From Phenylobacterium sp. LH3H17 (GTDB lineage: Bacteria > Pseudomonadota > Alphaproteobacteria > Caulobacterales > Caulobacteraceae): a DNA stretch of 64,000 nt. The DNA is taken from positions 3,539,001 to 3,603,000 of the forward strand of contig NZ_CP101283.1 of the NCBI RefSeq assembly GCF_024298925.1. Reading direction: 5' to 3'. Below the pieces are notes generated by a model, which did no database searches, was not told the DNA's origin, and saw only the letters and a list, made by a program, of their open reading frames with translations. A program made the translations under genes and the position numbers. Shown here one piece after another: positions 54,315 through 63,261 of this stretch; positions within the stretch are counted from its first letter, which is position 1; each line of letters begins with the position of its first letter.

Positions 54315-54345
54315 ATGAGCATGGATGCTCCCCTCCTGGGGGAGC
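54315..54345. terminator. Short palindrome in the NMO-SDR intergenic region
   Basis: GATGCTCCC and GGGAGCATC flank a short C/T-rich loop just past the SDR stop on its 3' side. It resembles the CTCCCC/GGGGAG arm of the 51263-51428 element and may end the SDR transcript; no clear T-tract is present. Confidence 0.45.
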
Positions 54346-54356
54346 ATCTGGAGGGG

Positions 54357-55142
54357 CTAGAAGATCCCGTAGCCGCCGTCGATCAGGAAGCTGTCGCCGG
54401 TGTGGAAGCTGGACGCATCGGAGGCGAGATAGACCGCCATGCCGCCGAAGTCTGCGGGCTTGCCCCAGCGGCGGGCGGGGACGCGCTTGATCACCGCGTC
54501 GTTGAACTTGTCATTGCCCTGGGCGCCGGCGGTCATGTCCGTGGCGATCCAGCCCGGCAGGATGGCGTTGGCGCGAACGCCGTAGCGGGCGTGCTCAACG
54601 GCGATGGCGCGGATCATCGAGATCACCGCACCCTTGGTGGCGGCATAGGCCTCGTTGCGCGGGGCGCCGTCATAGGCCGAGAGCGAGGAGATCACCACGA
54701 GGCTGCCGCCGGCCTTGTCGCCCGACCCGGCGCGCTCGACCATGTGCTTGCAGGCCTCCCGGAAGGTGAAGAACACCCCGTCCAGATTGACCGCCAACAC
54801 CCGGCGATAGGTCTCGGTGGGGAACTCGGCGAAGGAGGTCGCGCCGCCGCCGATCCCGGCGTTGGCGATCACCGTGTCGATGCGGCCCATCTTGGAGACG
54901 GCCTCGACCATGCCGGCGCGGACCGCTTCTTCATCGGCGACGTCGACCACCTGGGACATGACCCGCACGCCCAGGTTCTTCAGCTTCGCCTCGGCGTCGG
55001 CGTTTTTCTTGGGGTTGGACCCCCAGATCACCACGTCGGCGCCGGACTGGGCCAGCGCCTCGACCATGCCGAAGCCGATGCCGCCATTGCCGCCGGTGAC
55101 CAGCGCCACCTTCCCCGTCAGATCGAATGGCTTATATGCCAT
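54357..55142 (-). CDS. SDR family oxidoreductase (FabG-like), 261 aa
   Basis: A classical SDR: FDLTGKVALVTGGNGGIGFGMVEAL, NAGIGGGATSFAEFP, VISSLSAYDGAPRNEAYAATKGAVISM with Ser/Tyr/Lys catalytic residues, PGWIATDM, and a C-terminal GDSFLIDGGYGIF. The substrate is not predictable. The start is the ATG at 55142 (MAYKPFDL). It is transcribed alone, divergent from the GST gene. Confidence 0.9.
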   Translation of the reverse strand: MAYKPFDLTGKVALVTGGNGGIGFGMVEALAQSGADVVIWGSNPKKNADAEAKLKNLGVRVMSQVVDVADEEAVRAGMVEAVSKMGRIDTVIANAGIGGGATSFAEFPTETYRRVLAVNLDGVFFTFREACKHMVERAGSGDKAGGSLVVISSLSAYDGAPRNEAYAATKGAVISMIRAIAVEHARYGVRANAILPGWIATDMTAGAQGNDKFNDAVIKRVPARRWGKPADFGGMAVYLASDASSFHTGDSFLIDGGYGIF

Positions 55143-55285
55143 GGCCGCCTCCCTAGCGTGTTTCGAACATTTGTTCGGAGAAGGACCCCCTGACGCGGGG
55201 GCCGTCAAGGCGGGTCGAGACGGGCCGGTCCTGTTGACTTCCCTGCCGTCGGGATCGCGCGATGGCGGCAGGAGGACCTGCCGCC

Positions 55286-56077
55286 ATGCTGACGCTCTAT
55301 GATCATCCGCTCTCGCCCTACGCTCAGAAGGTCAAGATCGCCCTGCGCGAGAAGGGACTGGCCTTCGAGACGGTGTCGCCCGGCGGCCTGGGCGCCGGCG
55401 GGGCCCAGGGCGAATTCGTCGCCGCCAGCCCGCGCGCCGAGGTGCCGGCCCTGGTGGATGGGGAGGTCTCGGTGTTCGATTCCAGCATCATCCTGGAATA
55501 TCTGGAGGACCGATACCCCGATCCGCCAATGCTTCCGGCCGCCCCCGCCGACCGGGCGCGGGTGCGGATGCTGGAGGAGGTGATGGACACCCACTTCGAG
55601 GCGATCAACTGGGGCCTGTCGGAAATCCGCTGGTTCCGCCGGGCCGAGGGGGAACTCGCCGAAGCGCTGTTGGCCAAGGCCGCCGAGCAGACCCAGGGTT
55701 TCTTCACCTGGTTGGAGGGCCAGCTCGGCGACCGGGCCTGGTTCAACGGCGAGACCTTCGGCTGGGGCGACCTGGCCGTGGTCCCCTATCTCAACGGCTC
55801 GGTCGGCCACGGCAACCCGCCGGCCAAGGGCTCGAAGCTGGCGGACTGGCTGACCCGCGCCAACGCCCGCCCCTCGGTCGCCGCGACGTCCGAGGAGGCC
55901 GCCGGCTCGGCCCGCGCCTCGGCCATGCCCAATGTCGCGGAGCTGGTCGAGAAGGGTTTATTCAAGCGCGAGTACCGCGACCACCGCCTGGAATGGATGA
56001 TCAAGAGCGGCGGCGCCGAGGTCGTCCTGCGCGGCCTGGAGCGCAAGAACATCCGCTTCAGCCCTGACTTCGGCTAG
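55286..56077 (+). CDS. Glutathione S-transferase family protein, 263 aa
   Basis: A thioredoxin-like N-terminal domain: LYDHPLSPYAQKVKIALREKGLAFE with the probable catalytic Ser at position 9, then ASPRAEVPALVDGEVSVFDSSIILEYLEDRYP, which contains the glutathione-binding VP and DSS. A helical C-terminal domain follows (LGDRAWFNGETFGWGDLAVV). The last 50 residues (LEWMIKSGGAEVVLRGLERK) extend beyond a typical GST. The substrate is unknown. Its stop lies 2 bp from that of the convergent desaturase gene. Confidence 0.88.
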   Translation: MLTLYDHPLSPYAQKVKIALREKGLAFETVSPGGLGAGGAQGEFVAASPRAEVPALVDGEVSVFDSSIILEYLEDRYPDPPMLPAAPADRARVRMLEEVMDTHFEAINWGLSEIRWFRRAEGELAEALLAKAAEQTQGFFTWLEGQLGDRAWFNGETFGWGDLAVVPYLNGSVGHGNPPAKGSKLADWLTRANARPSVAATSEEAAGSARASAMPNVAELVEKGLFKREYRDHRLEWMIKSGGAEVVLRGLERKNIRFSPDFG

Positions 56078-56079
56078 GC

Positions 56080-56910
56080 CTACTCCGCGGCGATCGCCCG
56101 ACCGCGGCGGAAGATCGGCCGGCGCACGGCCTGCGCGAACCGGGCCGCATAGTCGGGGTGTTCGGTGCCCATCCACCGGTCCCAGTGGCTGAAATAGAGG
56201 CCGTAGTTGTAGCCCGCCTGGGCGTGGTGCAGGTCGTGGTGTGTCACCGTGGTCAGCCAGGGCAGCAGCGGCCGGCCGTCGCGGGTCGCGGGAAACAGCT
56301 CGTAGCCGGAGTGGCCGATGGTGTTGCGCACGATCTGGTGCAGCATGAACAGGCCCACGGCAGGCCAGGCCGTGGGGACCAGCAGCACCCAGAGCGGCAC
56401 GAACAGGGCGTTGATGGCCGCCTCGCCCAGGTCGAAGCTGTAGGCGGTGAAGGGCGAAGGGTTGTTCGACCGGTGATGGCGCCGGTGGAAGACGCGAAAC
56501 AGGCGCCGATCGTGGATCATCCGATGGGTCCAGTAGAACCAGGCGTCATGGGCCAGCACCATCAGGCCGAGGCTGACCCAGAACCAGACCGGCCCCCAGC
56601 CCTGGGCGATCTTGGGCCCATGCAGCACGCCCATACGTTCCAGGCCGAAGGTCATCAGGCCGACGGTGGAGAAGATGGCGATCGAGCGGACCGAACAGCC
56701 GAACTCGGTCAGGAGCTGGCGCGCCGAGGGCGTGTCGTCGCGAATCTTTCGGGCCCTCAGCACAGGCGCCAGCAGCACCCAGAGCACCAGCCAGACCCCC
56801 ACCGCGAAGACGACATAGCGGGTCAGGTCGGTGCGCATATTGGCCAGCCACTGAAGGATGACGGGCGGCAGGTCGGGTTCGAACACGGGGCGATCCTCCG
56901 GCGAATGCAA
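56080..56910 (-). CDS. Sterol desaturase/fatty-acid hydroxylase family protein, 276 aa
   Basis: A membrane di-iron enzyme. Hydrophobic segments surround three His clusters: HDAWFYWTHRMIH near residue 121, FHRRHHRSNNPSPF near 142, and HHDLHHAQAGYNYGLYFSHWD near 225. These bind two irons facing the cytoplasm. The family hydroxylates or desaturates lipids such as sterols, hopanoids, carotenoids or fatty acids; which one is not determinable. It lies 64 bp downstream of the AraC-type gene and may be its target. Confidence 0.88.
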   Translation of the reverse strand: MHSPEDRPVFEPDLPPVILQWLANMRTDLTRYVVFAVGVWLVLWVLLAPVLRARKIRDDTPSARQLLTEFGCSVRSIAIFSTVGLMTFGLERMGVLHGPKIAQGWGPVWFWVSLGLMVLAHDAWFYWTHRMIHDRRLFRVFHRRHHRSNNPSPFTAYSFDLGEAAINALFVPLWVLLVPTAWPAVGLFMLHQIVRNTIGHSGYELFPATRDGRPLLPWLTTVTHHDLHHAQAGYNYGLYFSHWDRWMGTEHPDYAARFAQAVRRPIFRRGRAIAAE

Positions 56911-56974
56911 GATGCCGCAAGACTGCTGAGGGAATGTCGCGCCGTCTCGCCGATTGCGAAAACGGCCAGGGTTT

Positions 56975-58054
56975 TCAGGTTTCGCCGCGAGTTTCGGGAA
57001 TCGGCGAAGCGCCGGTCTGACGCCAGGTGGTGGGCGTCACGCCGGTCGCGGCCTTGAAGGCGCGATTGAAGGGGCCGAGCGAACCAAAGCCGAGATCGTA
57101 GGCGATGGCGGAGACCGGCTTGCGGGCCTGGTCAGGGTCACCCAGCGCCGCCTTGGCCGCCTCGACCCGTCGGGCGTTGACGAAGGACGCGAAGTTGCGA
57201 TGGCCCAGGACCCGGTTGATCAGCCGGCGCAGCCGATGCTCGGGCAGCGACAGGTGGTCGGCCAGGGCGCCGATGGTCAGGTCCTCGCGCCGCCAGATCT
57301 CATCGTCGTCCATGGCGCGATAGAGCCGGGTCAGGGCGGTCTCGTCGATGGCCTCCAAGGCGGGGACGTCGCGCATGGCCGGAGTGATAGCCAGCCGCTC
57401 GCCACCCAGGAGGGCCGGGTCCAGCCGCAGCAGGGCCAGCGCCCCTGAGATCGCCAGCGCCGCCAGGGCGAAGGCCTGAAGGAGGGGCATGGGCGGCGGT
57501 CGCTCGCCGAAGACCGCGCCGAGATCCCCCGCAGCGGTCAGCAGGACATAGGCCGCCGCCGCGCCCATGACCGGCGCCCGCAGCCGCCGCCGCTGCTCGA
57601 CGAGGTCGCCGCGCCAGCCGCGCCAGATGACGAAGGCCGCGTGCATCACCAGCAGGATGGCGAAGAGGCCGTAGAGGAGCCAGAAGGCGCCGCGCACCGG
57701 ACTGGGATCGGGTGAGAGCCGGCCCGCCAGTCCGAGGACGACGGCGACCACCGGCGGGATCAGCCGCTGCGGCGGCAGCTTGGCGTCGTCGCTGAACAGC
57801 GTGACGGCGAAGGTCCAGAACATGCCCGAGCCCAGGACCGAGAGCAGCCAGATCACGGCCTCGACCGGTCCCAGCCGCCCTTGCAGGACTTGGCAATTGG
57901 CCAGGGAGTGGCCGATGGCGGTCGCGAAGAACACCGCTCCCACCCAGCGGGCCGGCCCTGGCTGGGGCGACAGGGCCATGGCCGCGCCGATCACCGCGAA
58001 GACCCCGATAGCGGCGCCGCGCACCAGGCCGTCAAGGATCAGCGGATCGACCAT
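56975..58054 (-). CDS. AraC family regulator with membrane N-terminus, 359 aa
   Basis: Residues 1-220 contain about seven transmembrane helices (e.g. AAIGVFAVIGAAMALSP, VIWLLSVLGSGMFWTFAV, FWLLYGLFAILLVMHAAFVI). The last 110 are an AraC-type double HTH: LTIGALADHLSLPEHRLRRLI and VSAIAYDLGFGSLGPFNRAFKAATGVTP. This makes it a one-component membrane-bound regulator of unknown signal. It is the last gene of a long minus-strand run, 8 bp after bdhA. Confidence 0.9.
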   Translation of the reverse strand: MVDPLILDGLVRGAAIGVFAVIGAAMALSPQPGPARWVGAVFFATAIGHSLANCQVLQGRLGPVEAVIWLLSVLGSGMFWTFAVTLFSDDAKLPPQRLIPPVVAVVLGLAGRLSPDPSPVRGAFWLLYGLFAILLVMHAAFVIWRGWRGDLVEQRRRLRAPVMGAAAAYVLLTAAGDLGAVFGERPPPMPLLQAFALAALAISGALALLRLDPALLGGERLAITPAMRDVPALEAIDETALTRLYRAMDDDEIWRREDLTIGALADHLSLPEHRLRRLINRVLGHRNFASFVNARRVEAAKAALGDPDQARKPVSAIAYDLGFGSLGPFNRAFKAATGVTPTTWRQTGASPIPETRGET

Positions 58055-58062
58055 GGGAGGCC

Positions 58063-58860
58063 CTAGGTCGCCGTCCAGCCGCCGTCGATGGAAAGCGCCG
58101 CCCCGGTGGCCGAGGCGCCCATGTCGGAGACCAGGTACAGCAGCATGCCGGCCAAGTGGCCGTACTCGACGAACTGCTTGTTGGGCTGGGCCGCCAGGAT
58201 CACGTCCTCCATCACCCGGTCCTCGGGAATGCCGCGGGCGATGGCCTGGTCGCCGATCTGCTTCTCGATCAGCGGGGTCTTCACATAGCCGGGACAGATG
58301 GCGTTGGCGGTGATGCCGGTGCGGGCCAGTTCCACCCCCAGGCCCTTGGTGAAGCCGACGACGCCGAACTTGGCGGCCACATAGGGCGCCTTGAAGGCCG
58401 AGGCGACCAGGCCGTGGGCCGAGGCGATGTTGACGATCCGGCCCCTGCCCTGAGCCTTCATGATCGGGATGGCCGCGCGGCTGGCGTGGAAGGTCGAAGA
58501 CAGGATCACCGCGATCAGGGCGTCCCACTTTTCCGGCGGGAACTCATCGACCGGGGCCACGTGCTGGATGCCGGCGTTGTTGACCAGGATGTCCAGGCGG
58601 CCGAACTCGCGCACCGCATAGTCGATCAGGTCGGTGATCTCCTCGGGCTTGGTCATGTCCGCGCCGTGATAGAGGATCGACGCATTGGTCCGCTCCTGCA
58701 GCTTGCGGCGGTCATGCTCGATCTGGGCCGGGTCGCCGAAGCCGTTGAGGATGACGTTCACCCCCTGCTCGGCCAGGGCGCCGGCCAGGGCCTGGCCGAT
58801 CCCGCTGGTGGAGCCGGTGATGACGGCCACGTGGCCTTGGATCCCATAGTCGACGGCCAT
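58063..58860 (-). CDS. bdhA: 3-hydroxybutyrate dehydrogenase, 265 aa
   Basis: An SDR with the signature set of D-3-hydroxybutyrate dehydrogenases: VITGSTSGIGQALAGALAEQG, NAGIQHVAPVDEFPPEKWDA, SSTFHASRAAIP, IASAHGLVASAFKAPYVAAK with Ser/Tyr/Lys, and CPGYVKTPLIEKQI. It oxidises (R)-3-hydroxybutyrate to acetoacetate with NAD+, normally in polyhydroxybutyrate use. It starts 4 bp after yaaA. Confidence 0.9.
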   Translation of the reverse strand: MAVDYGIQGHVAVITGSTSGIGQALAGALAEQGVNVILNGFGDPAQIEHDRRKLQERTNASILYHGADMTKPEEITDLIDYAVREFGRLDILVNNAGIQHVAPVDEFPPEKWDALIAVILSSTFHASRAAIPIMKAQGRGRIVNIASAHGLVASAFKAPYVAAKFGVVGFTKGLGVELARTGITANAICPGYVKTPLIEKQIGDQAIARGIPEDRVMEDVILAAQPNKQFVEYGHLAGMLLYLVSDMGASATGAALSIDGGWTAT

Positions 58861-58864
58861 GGCG

Positions 58865-59665
58865 TCAGTCCTTCTTCTTGCGCAGTTGCGAGACCAGCGG
58901 CGGCTGGGGTCGCGAGAACACCCACTCGGTATCGGTCGAGGCGCTCTTCTGGAACTTGTAGCCCTCGGAATCGAAGGCCTTGAGGTCGACGGCCCGCTCG
59001 ATGCGATGGTCGATGGCGTAGCGGGCCATCAGGCCCCGCGCCTTCTTGGCGTAGAACGAGATGATCTTGGACTCGCCGTCCTTCTCCTCGAAGAACTTGG
59101 CGGTCACCAGGGGCAGCTTGAGCGCCTTCACATCGACGGCGCCGAAATATTCCAGGCTGGCGCAGTTCACCAGGGTCGGGTCCTTCTGGCCCGCGGCGGC
59201 CTCGTTCAGAGCCGTGGCGATCTTGTCGCCCCAGAAGGCGTAGAGGGTCTTGCCGCGCCTGGTCTTCAGCGAAACGCCCATCTCCAGGCGGTAGGGCTGG
59301 ATGATGTCCATGGGCCGCAGGACCCCGTACAGTCCCGACAGGATGCGCAGGTGCGACTGGGCGTAGGCGAGGCCCTTCTTGTCCAGCTCGCGGGCCTTCA
59401 GCCCCGAATAGACGTCGCCGTTGAAAGCGAAGGCCGCCTGCAGGCCGTCCTCCATGGCCGGATCGAAGGCCTGGAACCGCTCGCGGTTGAGCTGCGCCAG
59501 GTTGTCAGACAGGTCCATCATCCGCTTGAGGTCGGAGGCCTTGAGCTTCTTGGCGGCCACCGCCAGCTCGGCGATGTCGGCCGCCATTTCCGGCGTGGTC
59601 ATCGGCAGGACGGCCGCGGGCGCGGTGAAGTCCAGCGCCTTGGCCGGGGAGATGACGATCAGCAT
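58865..59665 (-). CDS. yaaA: Peroxide stress protein YaaA (UPF0246), 266 aa
   Basis: The family opens with MLIVISPAKALDF, as here, and has MDLSDNLAQLNRERFQAF, FNGDVYSGLKARELD, LRILSGLYGVLRPMDIIQPY and FYAKKARGLMARYAI, all conserved. In E. coli YaaA protects against peroxide by limiting free iron and binds DNA. It lies between bdhA and the FAD-oxidase gene with gaps under 8 bp. Confidence 0.93.
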   Translation of the reverse strand: MLIVISPAKALDFTAPAAVLPMTTPEMAADIAELAVAAKKLKASDLKRMMDLSDNLAQLNRERFQAFDPAMEDGLQAAFAFNGDVYSGLKARELDKKGLAYAQSHLRILSGLYGVLRPMDIIQPYRLEMGVSLKTRRGKTLYAFWGDKIATALNEAAAGQKDPTLVNCASLEYFGAVDVKALKLPLVTAKFFEEKDGESKIISFYAKKARGLMARYAIDHRIERAVDLKAFDSEGYKFQKSASTDTEWVFSRPQPPLVSQLRKKKD

Positions 59666-59672
59666 GCGGGGC

Positions 59673-61082
59673 TCAGAACAGGACTCGCGGATTCATGATC
59701 CGCTTCGGGTCCAGGCTCTGCCTTATGGCGGTGAGCGCCGCAACCTCGACCGGGCTTTTGTAGCGCCGCGCTTCCTCGGTCTTCATGGCGCCCAGGCCAT
59801 GCTCGGCCGAGATCGAACCGCCCATGGAGGCCACGATGTCGTGGACGATGCGCGAGCCCTCGCCTCGCCGGGCCGAGTGGACAGCGTCGTCGCCGCCGTC
59901 CGGGCGGATGATGTCGTAGTGGATATTGCCGTCGCCCATGTGGCCGAAGGCGGTGACCCGGCAGCCGGGGACAAGGACCTCCATGGCCGCGGTCGCCTGG
60001 GTCAGGAAGTCGGCGACGCGGCTCACCGGGACGGACACATCATGCTTCCAGGTGGCGCCCTCGGGCTTTTGGCCCGGCGACTGGTTCTCGCGGATAGACC
60101 ACAGGGCCCTGGCCTGGGCTTTGGTCTGGGCGACCACCGCGTCGCGGACCAGGCCGTCCTCCAGGCCCTTGGACAGCAGCCGCTCGAGGGCCGCCTCGGC
60201 CGCGCCGGGCTCCCCGGACGCGATCTCGATCAGCACGTACCAGGGATGGACCTGCGCCAGGGGGTCGCGCTGGCCCACGATGTTCTTCAGTACGAACTCG
60301 AGCCCGCGCCGCCCCATCAGCTCGAAGGCCTCGACCCCGGTCCCGGCCGTGTCCTTGGCGCGCACCAGCAGGTCCAGCGCGGCCTGGGGCGTGTCCACCG
60401 CGGCGATGGCGGTGGCGCGCGAGACCAGGACCGGGAACAGCTTCAGGCTGGCGGCGGTGACGACGCCCAGAGTCCCTTCGGCGCCGATCAGCAGCTGCTT
60501 GAGGTCGTAGCCCGTGTTGTCCTTGCGCAGGCGCTTGAGCCCATTCCAGACCTCGCCATTGGGCAGCACCGCCTCCAGGCCCAGGACCAGCTCGCGGGTA
60601 TTGCCATAGCGCAGGACCGCCGTGCCGCCGGCATTGGTGGAGACCACCCCGCCGATGGTCGCCGTGCCTTCCGAGGCCAGGTCCAGCGGGAAGCGCCGGC
60701 CCTTGGAGAGCGCCGCCTCATGCACCGCCGCCAGGGTCACGCCGGCCTCGGCCACGATCACGTCGTCGAAGGCGTCGATATCCCGGATGGCCCGCAGGCG
60801 CTCGGTGGAGAGCAGGATCTCGCCCAGCGGGATCTGGCCGCCGACCAGACCTGTATTGCCGCCCTGGGGGGTGATCGGCACGCCGGCCTCGAAACAGATC
60901 CCGACCACGGCGGCGACATCCTGCGTGGATTTCGGCAGGGCCAGGAACGGGGTCTCGCCCACCCAGCGGTCGCGCCACTCCACCAGCTTGGGCGCCAGGC
61001 GCTCGGGATCCTGGCTCCAGCCGCCCTCGCCCAGCACGGCCTTCAGGCGCGAGAGCACATCGGCGGGGACGGAGATGGTCAT
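59673..61082 (-). CDS. FAD-linked oxidase (D-2-hydroxyacid/2-hydroxyglutarate dehydrogenase type), 469 aa
   Basis: A PCMH-type FAD domain: PITPQGGNTGLVGGQIPLGE near residue 93, DLASEGTATIGGVVSTNAGGTAVLRYGN and NTGYDLKQLLIGAEGTLGVVT. The C-terminal FAD-oxidase domain has VTAFGHMGDGNIHYDIIRP with the metal-binding His residues and ISAEHGLGAMKTEEA. The closest activities are D-2-hydroxyglutarate and D-lactate dehydrogenases. It lies 22 bp downstream of the tsaC-type gene. Confidence 0.9.
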   Translation of the reverse strand: MTISVPADVLSRLKAVLGEGGWSQDPERLAPKLVEWRDRWVGETPFLALPKSTQDVAAVVGICFEAGVPITPQGGNTGLVGGQIPLGEILLSTERLRAIRDIDAFDDVIVAEAGVTLAAVHEAALSKGRRFPLDLASEGTATIGGVVSTNAGGTAVLRYGNTRELVLGLEAVLPNGEVWNGLKRLRKDNTGYDLKQLLIGAEGTLGVVTAASLKLFPVLVSRATAIAAVDTPQAALDLLVRAKDTAGTGVEAFELMGRRGLEFVLKNIVGQRDPLAQVHPWYVLIEIASGEPGAAEAALERLLSKGLEDGLVRDAVVAQTKAQARALWSIRENQSPGQKPEGATWKHDVSVPVSRVADFLTQATAAMEVLVPGCRVTAFGHMGDGNIHYDIIRPDGGDDAVHSARRGEGSRIVHDIVASMGGSISAEHGLGAMKTEEARRYKSPVEVAALTAIRQSLDPKRIMNPRVLF

Positions 61083-61104
61083 GCCCTAGCCTAGCCCCTC
61101 GCCC

Positions 61105-62070
61105 CTAGCCGACAAAGCCCGCCGCGCGCTTGAGCCGGTCGTTTATCGCCTCGCCCAGGCCCTCGTGCGGGATGGGCGCGACGGCGATGGCGCGCGGATC
61201 GGTGCGGTCGGCCTCGCGCAGATAGCTGAACAGGTTCGCCGCCGCCTCTCGCAGGTCGCCGGACGGGCTGAGATTCCAACGGTGCACGCCGGGGCCGAAG
61301 GCCAGATAGGCCTCGCCGGGCTCTGGGCCCAAGGCCTCCAGTCTCACCGGGGCCTTGGGCGAATAGTGGCGCGCCAGGCGGCCGGGCGAGCGCTTGGCGT
61401 CGGCCTGCGCCTCGGCCAACGACCCGATCAGGGCTTCGATCTGGGCCCGGGTCACCGCGCCGGGCCGCAGCAGGCGCGGCTCGTCCAGCAAGGCGACCAC
61501 CGTGGACTCCAGGCCGATCTCGCAGGCGCCGCCGTCGAGAGAGGCGGCGGCCTTGTCGCCGGTCTCCTCCATGGCGTCGGCATAGGTCGTCGGGCTGGGG
61601 CGTCCCGACCGATTGGCGGAGGGGGCGACCACCGGGCCGCCGAACGCGGTCAGCAGGGCGCGGGCCAGGGGATGGGCCGGAACGCGCAGGGCCACGGTGT
61701 CCAGGCCCGCCCGCGCCAGATCGCAGACCACGGTGTCCTTGGCGATGGGCAGGACCAGGGTGAGCGGGCCGGGCCAGAAGGCTTCCGCCAAGCTGCGCGC
61801 CCGGTCGTCGAACACCGCCAGGGTCTCGGCCGTGGCCAGGTCGGCCACGTGGCTGATCAGGGGGTTGAACCTCGGCCGGCCCTTGGCCTCGAAGATCGCC
61901 GCCACGGCCGCCGGGTCGGCGGCGTTCCCGGCCAGGCCGTAGACCGTCTCGGTGGGCAGGATCACCAGCCCGCCGTCGCGCAGCGCCTGCGCCGCGGCGG
62001 CTAGCGCCGCTTCGCCGTGAGGTCCACCTGGATCGCGACCTTGGCCGGTATCTGGTCTGTGTTCGTCCAC
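61105..62070 (-). CDS. L-threonylcarbamoyladenylate synthase (Sua5/YrdC type), 321 aa
   Basis: It makes threonylcarbamoyl-AMP for the t6A modification of ANN-reading tRNAs. The YrdC domain has GGLVILPTETVYGLAGNAADP, KGRPRFNPLISHV, WPGPLTLVLP and VVAPSANRSGRPSPTT. The extra C-terminal Sua5 domain (RSPGRLARHYSPKAPVRL, YLAFGP) makes it the long form. No ATG, GTG or TTG lies between 62070 and the conserved core, so the gene overlaps the upstream cytochrome gene by 70 bp. Confidence 0.93.
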   Translation of the reverse strand: MDEHRPDTGQGRDPGGPHGEAALAAAAQALRDGGLVILPTETVYGLAGNAADPAAVAAIFEAKGRPRFNPLISHVADLATAETLAVFDDRARSLAEAFWPGPLTLVLPIAKDTVVCDLARAGLDTVALRVPAHPLARALLTAFGGPVVAPSANRSGRPSPTTYADAMEETGDKAAASLDGGACEIGLESTVVALLDEPRLLRPGAVTRAQIEALIGSLAEAQADAKRSPGRLARHYSPKAPVRLEALGPEPGEAYLAFGPGVHRWNLSPSGDLREAAANLFSYLREADRTDPRAIAVAPIPHEGLGEAINDRLKRAAGFVG

Positions 62071-63254
62071 TCGCCCTGCCCAACGCCGAAGGCCGTTCGG
62101 TCGAGGCTCGTTACACCGCGCAGCCGCGCCGTGTCGCCGTCGATCTTCAGGGTGAAGGGCAGGCTGAGCGGCCTGGTGGCGCCCCGTAGGGTCAGCTCAC
62201 CCTCGGCGACATATCGGTCGATTCCGGTCTTTCGAAAGCGCCGGGCGGCGAACACCGCCTTGGGATGGGACGCCGCGTCGAGCCAGCCGCCGCTAGGCAG
62301 CACCTCGTCGCGCTGGCTGTCGCCGGTATCGGCCGAGGCGACCTCGATCTCCACCCGGGCGCTTGAGCGATCCAGGGCTTCGGGGTCGAACACGATGTCG
62401 GCGGTCCAGCGCTGGAAGCGGCCTTCGATGGGGGCGCCGCTGAAGGCCGTGGCGAAGCCGAGCGTCGATCCTGGCGCGACGGCCCAGCGGCTGGGCTCAC
62501 CCGGAACCGTCGGGATCGGGGCCGGTGCCGGGGCCGGTGTGGCAGCCGTAGGGGTGGACGCCGCGACGGGCGCGGCGGCCGGGGCAAGCCTCGAGGCCCG
62601 GACGGGCGGCGAGATCAGCAAGCCCATGGCCACGATCGCGCCAGCGGCCAGGACAATCGCGACCAGTCGTGGCTCCAGCCAGCGGCCGGCCTTGGCGCCG
62701 GGCGCCACTCGGGCCAGCACCGGCTCGTCGCGGGAGAAGAGCTGATGCTTCAGAGCGCCGGCCACATGCAGGGCCAGCAGGCCCCAGGTCGCCCAGGCCA
62801 GCGACTTGTGGACGCCGTAGGCCACCAGGTTCCAGGCGTTCTTGGCCGGGGCGGCCAGCTCGGCGAGGCCCGGGACGTGCGGCCAGGGGATCGTCCCATA
62901 GAGCAGGGTCGGGATGGTGATCTTGCTGGTGGAGACCACGACCCAGCCGCTCAGCGGCAGGCCGATCATGATGAGATAGAAGCCCCACTGGGTGGCGGCC
63001 GCCAGCCGTCGCTCCCAGGGCGCCAAGGTCTCGGGCTCCGGCGGCGGCCGGTGAGTCAGGCGCCAGGCGAGCCGCGCGAGGCTGAGGGCCAGGATGGTGA
63101 CACCCACCGACTTATGCAGCTGGATGAGGCTGAAGCCCTCCAGGGTGGTCCTCAGCCCGTGGCCGCGCCAGCCGAGGATGAGCTGGAAGACGATGGCCGC
63201 GGCGATCAGCCAGTGCAGGACGATCGCCACGGCGCTGTAACGGTCTCGAACCAC
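62001..63254 (-). CDS. Cytochrome b561-YceI fusion protein, 417 aa
   Basis: Two domains. Residues 1-190 are a cytochrome b561/CybB membrane domain: VLHWLIAAAIVFQLILGW, LHKSVGVTILALSLARLAWRL, GFYLIMIGLPLSGW and VHKSLAWATWGLLALHVAGAL, with haem-binding His in helices 1, 2 and 4. A fifth membrane helix and a Pro/Ala/Thr linker lead to a YceI domain (residues 250-417: GFATAFSGAPIEGRFQRW, HPKAVFAARRF, DRTAFGVGQGEW) on the periplasmic side. YceI domains bind isoprenoid or polyprenyl lipids, so an electron-transfer/quinone link is plausible. Confidence 0.9.
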   Translation of the reverse strand: MVRDRYSAVAIVLHWLIAAAIVFQLILGWRGHGLRTTLEGFSLIQLHKSVGVTILALSLARLAWRLTHRPPPEPETLAPWERRLAAATQWGFYLIMIGLPLSGWVVVSTSKITIPTLLYGTIPWPHVPGLAELAAPAKNAWNLVAYGVHKSLAWATWGLLALHVAGALKHQLFSRDEPVLARVAPGAKAGRWLEPRLVAIVLAAGAIVAMGLLISPPVRASRLAPAAAPVAASTPTAATPAPAPAPIPTVPGEPSRWAVAPGSTLGFATAFSGAPIEGRFQRWTADIVFDPEALDRSSARVEIEVASADTGDSQRDEVLPSGGWLDAASHPKAVFAARRFRKTGIDRYVAEGELTLRGATRPLSLPFTLKIDGDTARLRGVTSLDRTAFGVGQGEWTNTDQIPAKVAIQVDLTAKRR

Positions 63255-63261
63255 GTGGCCC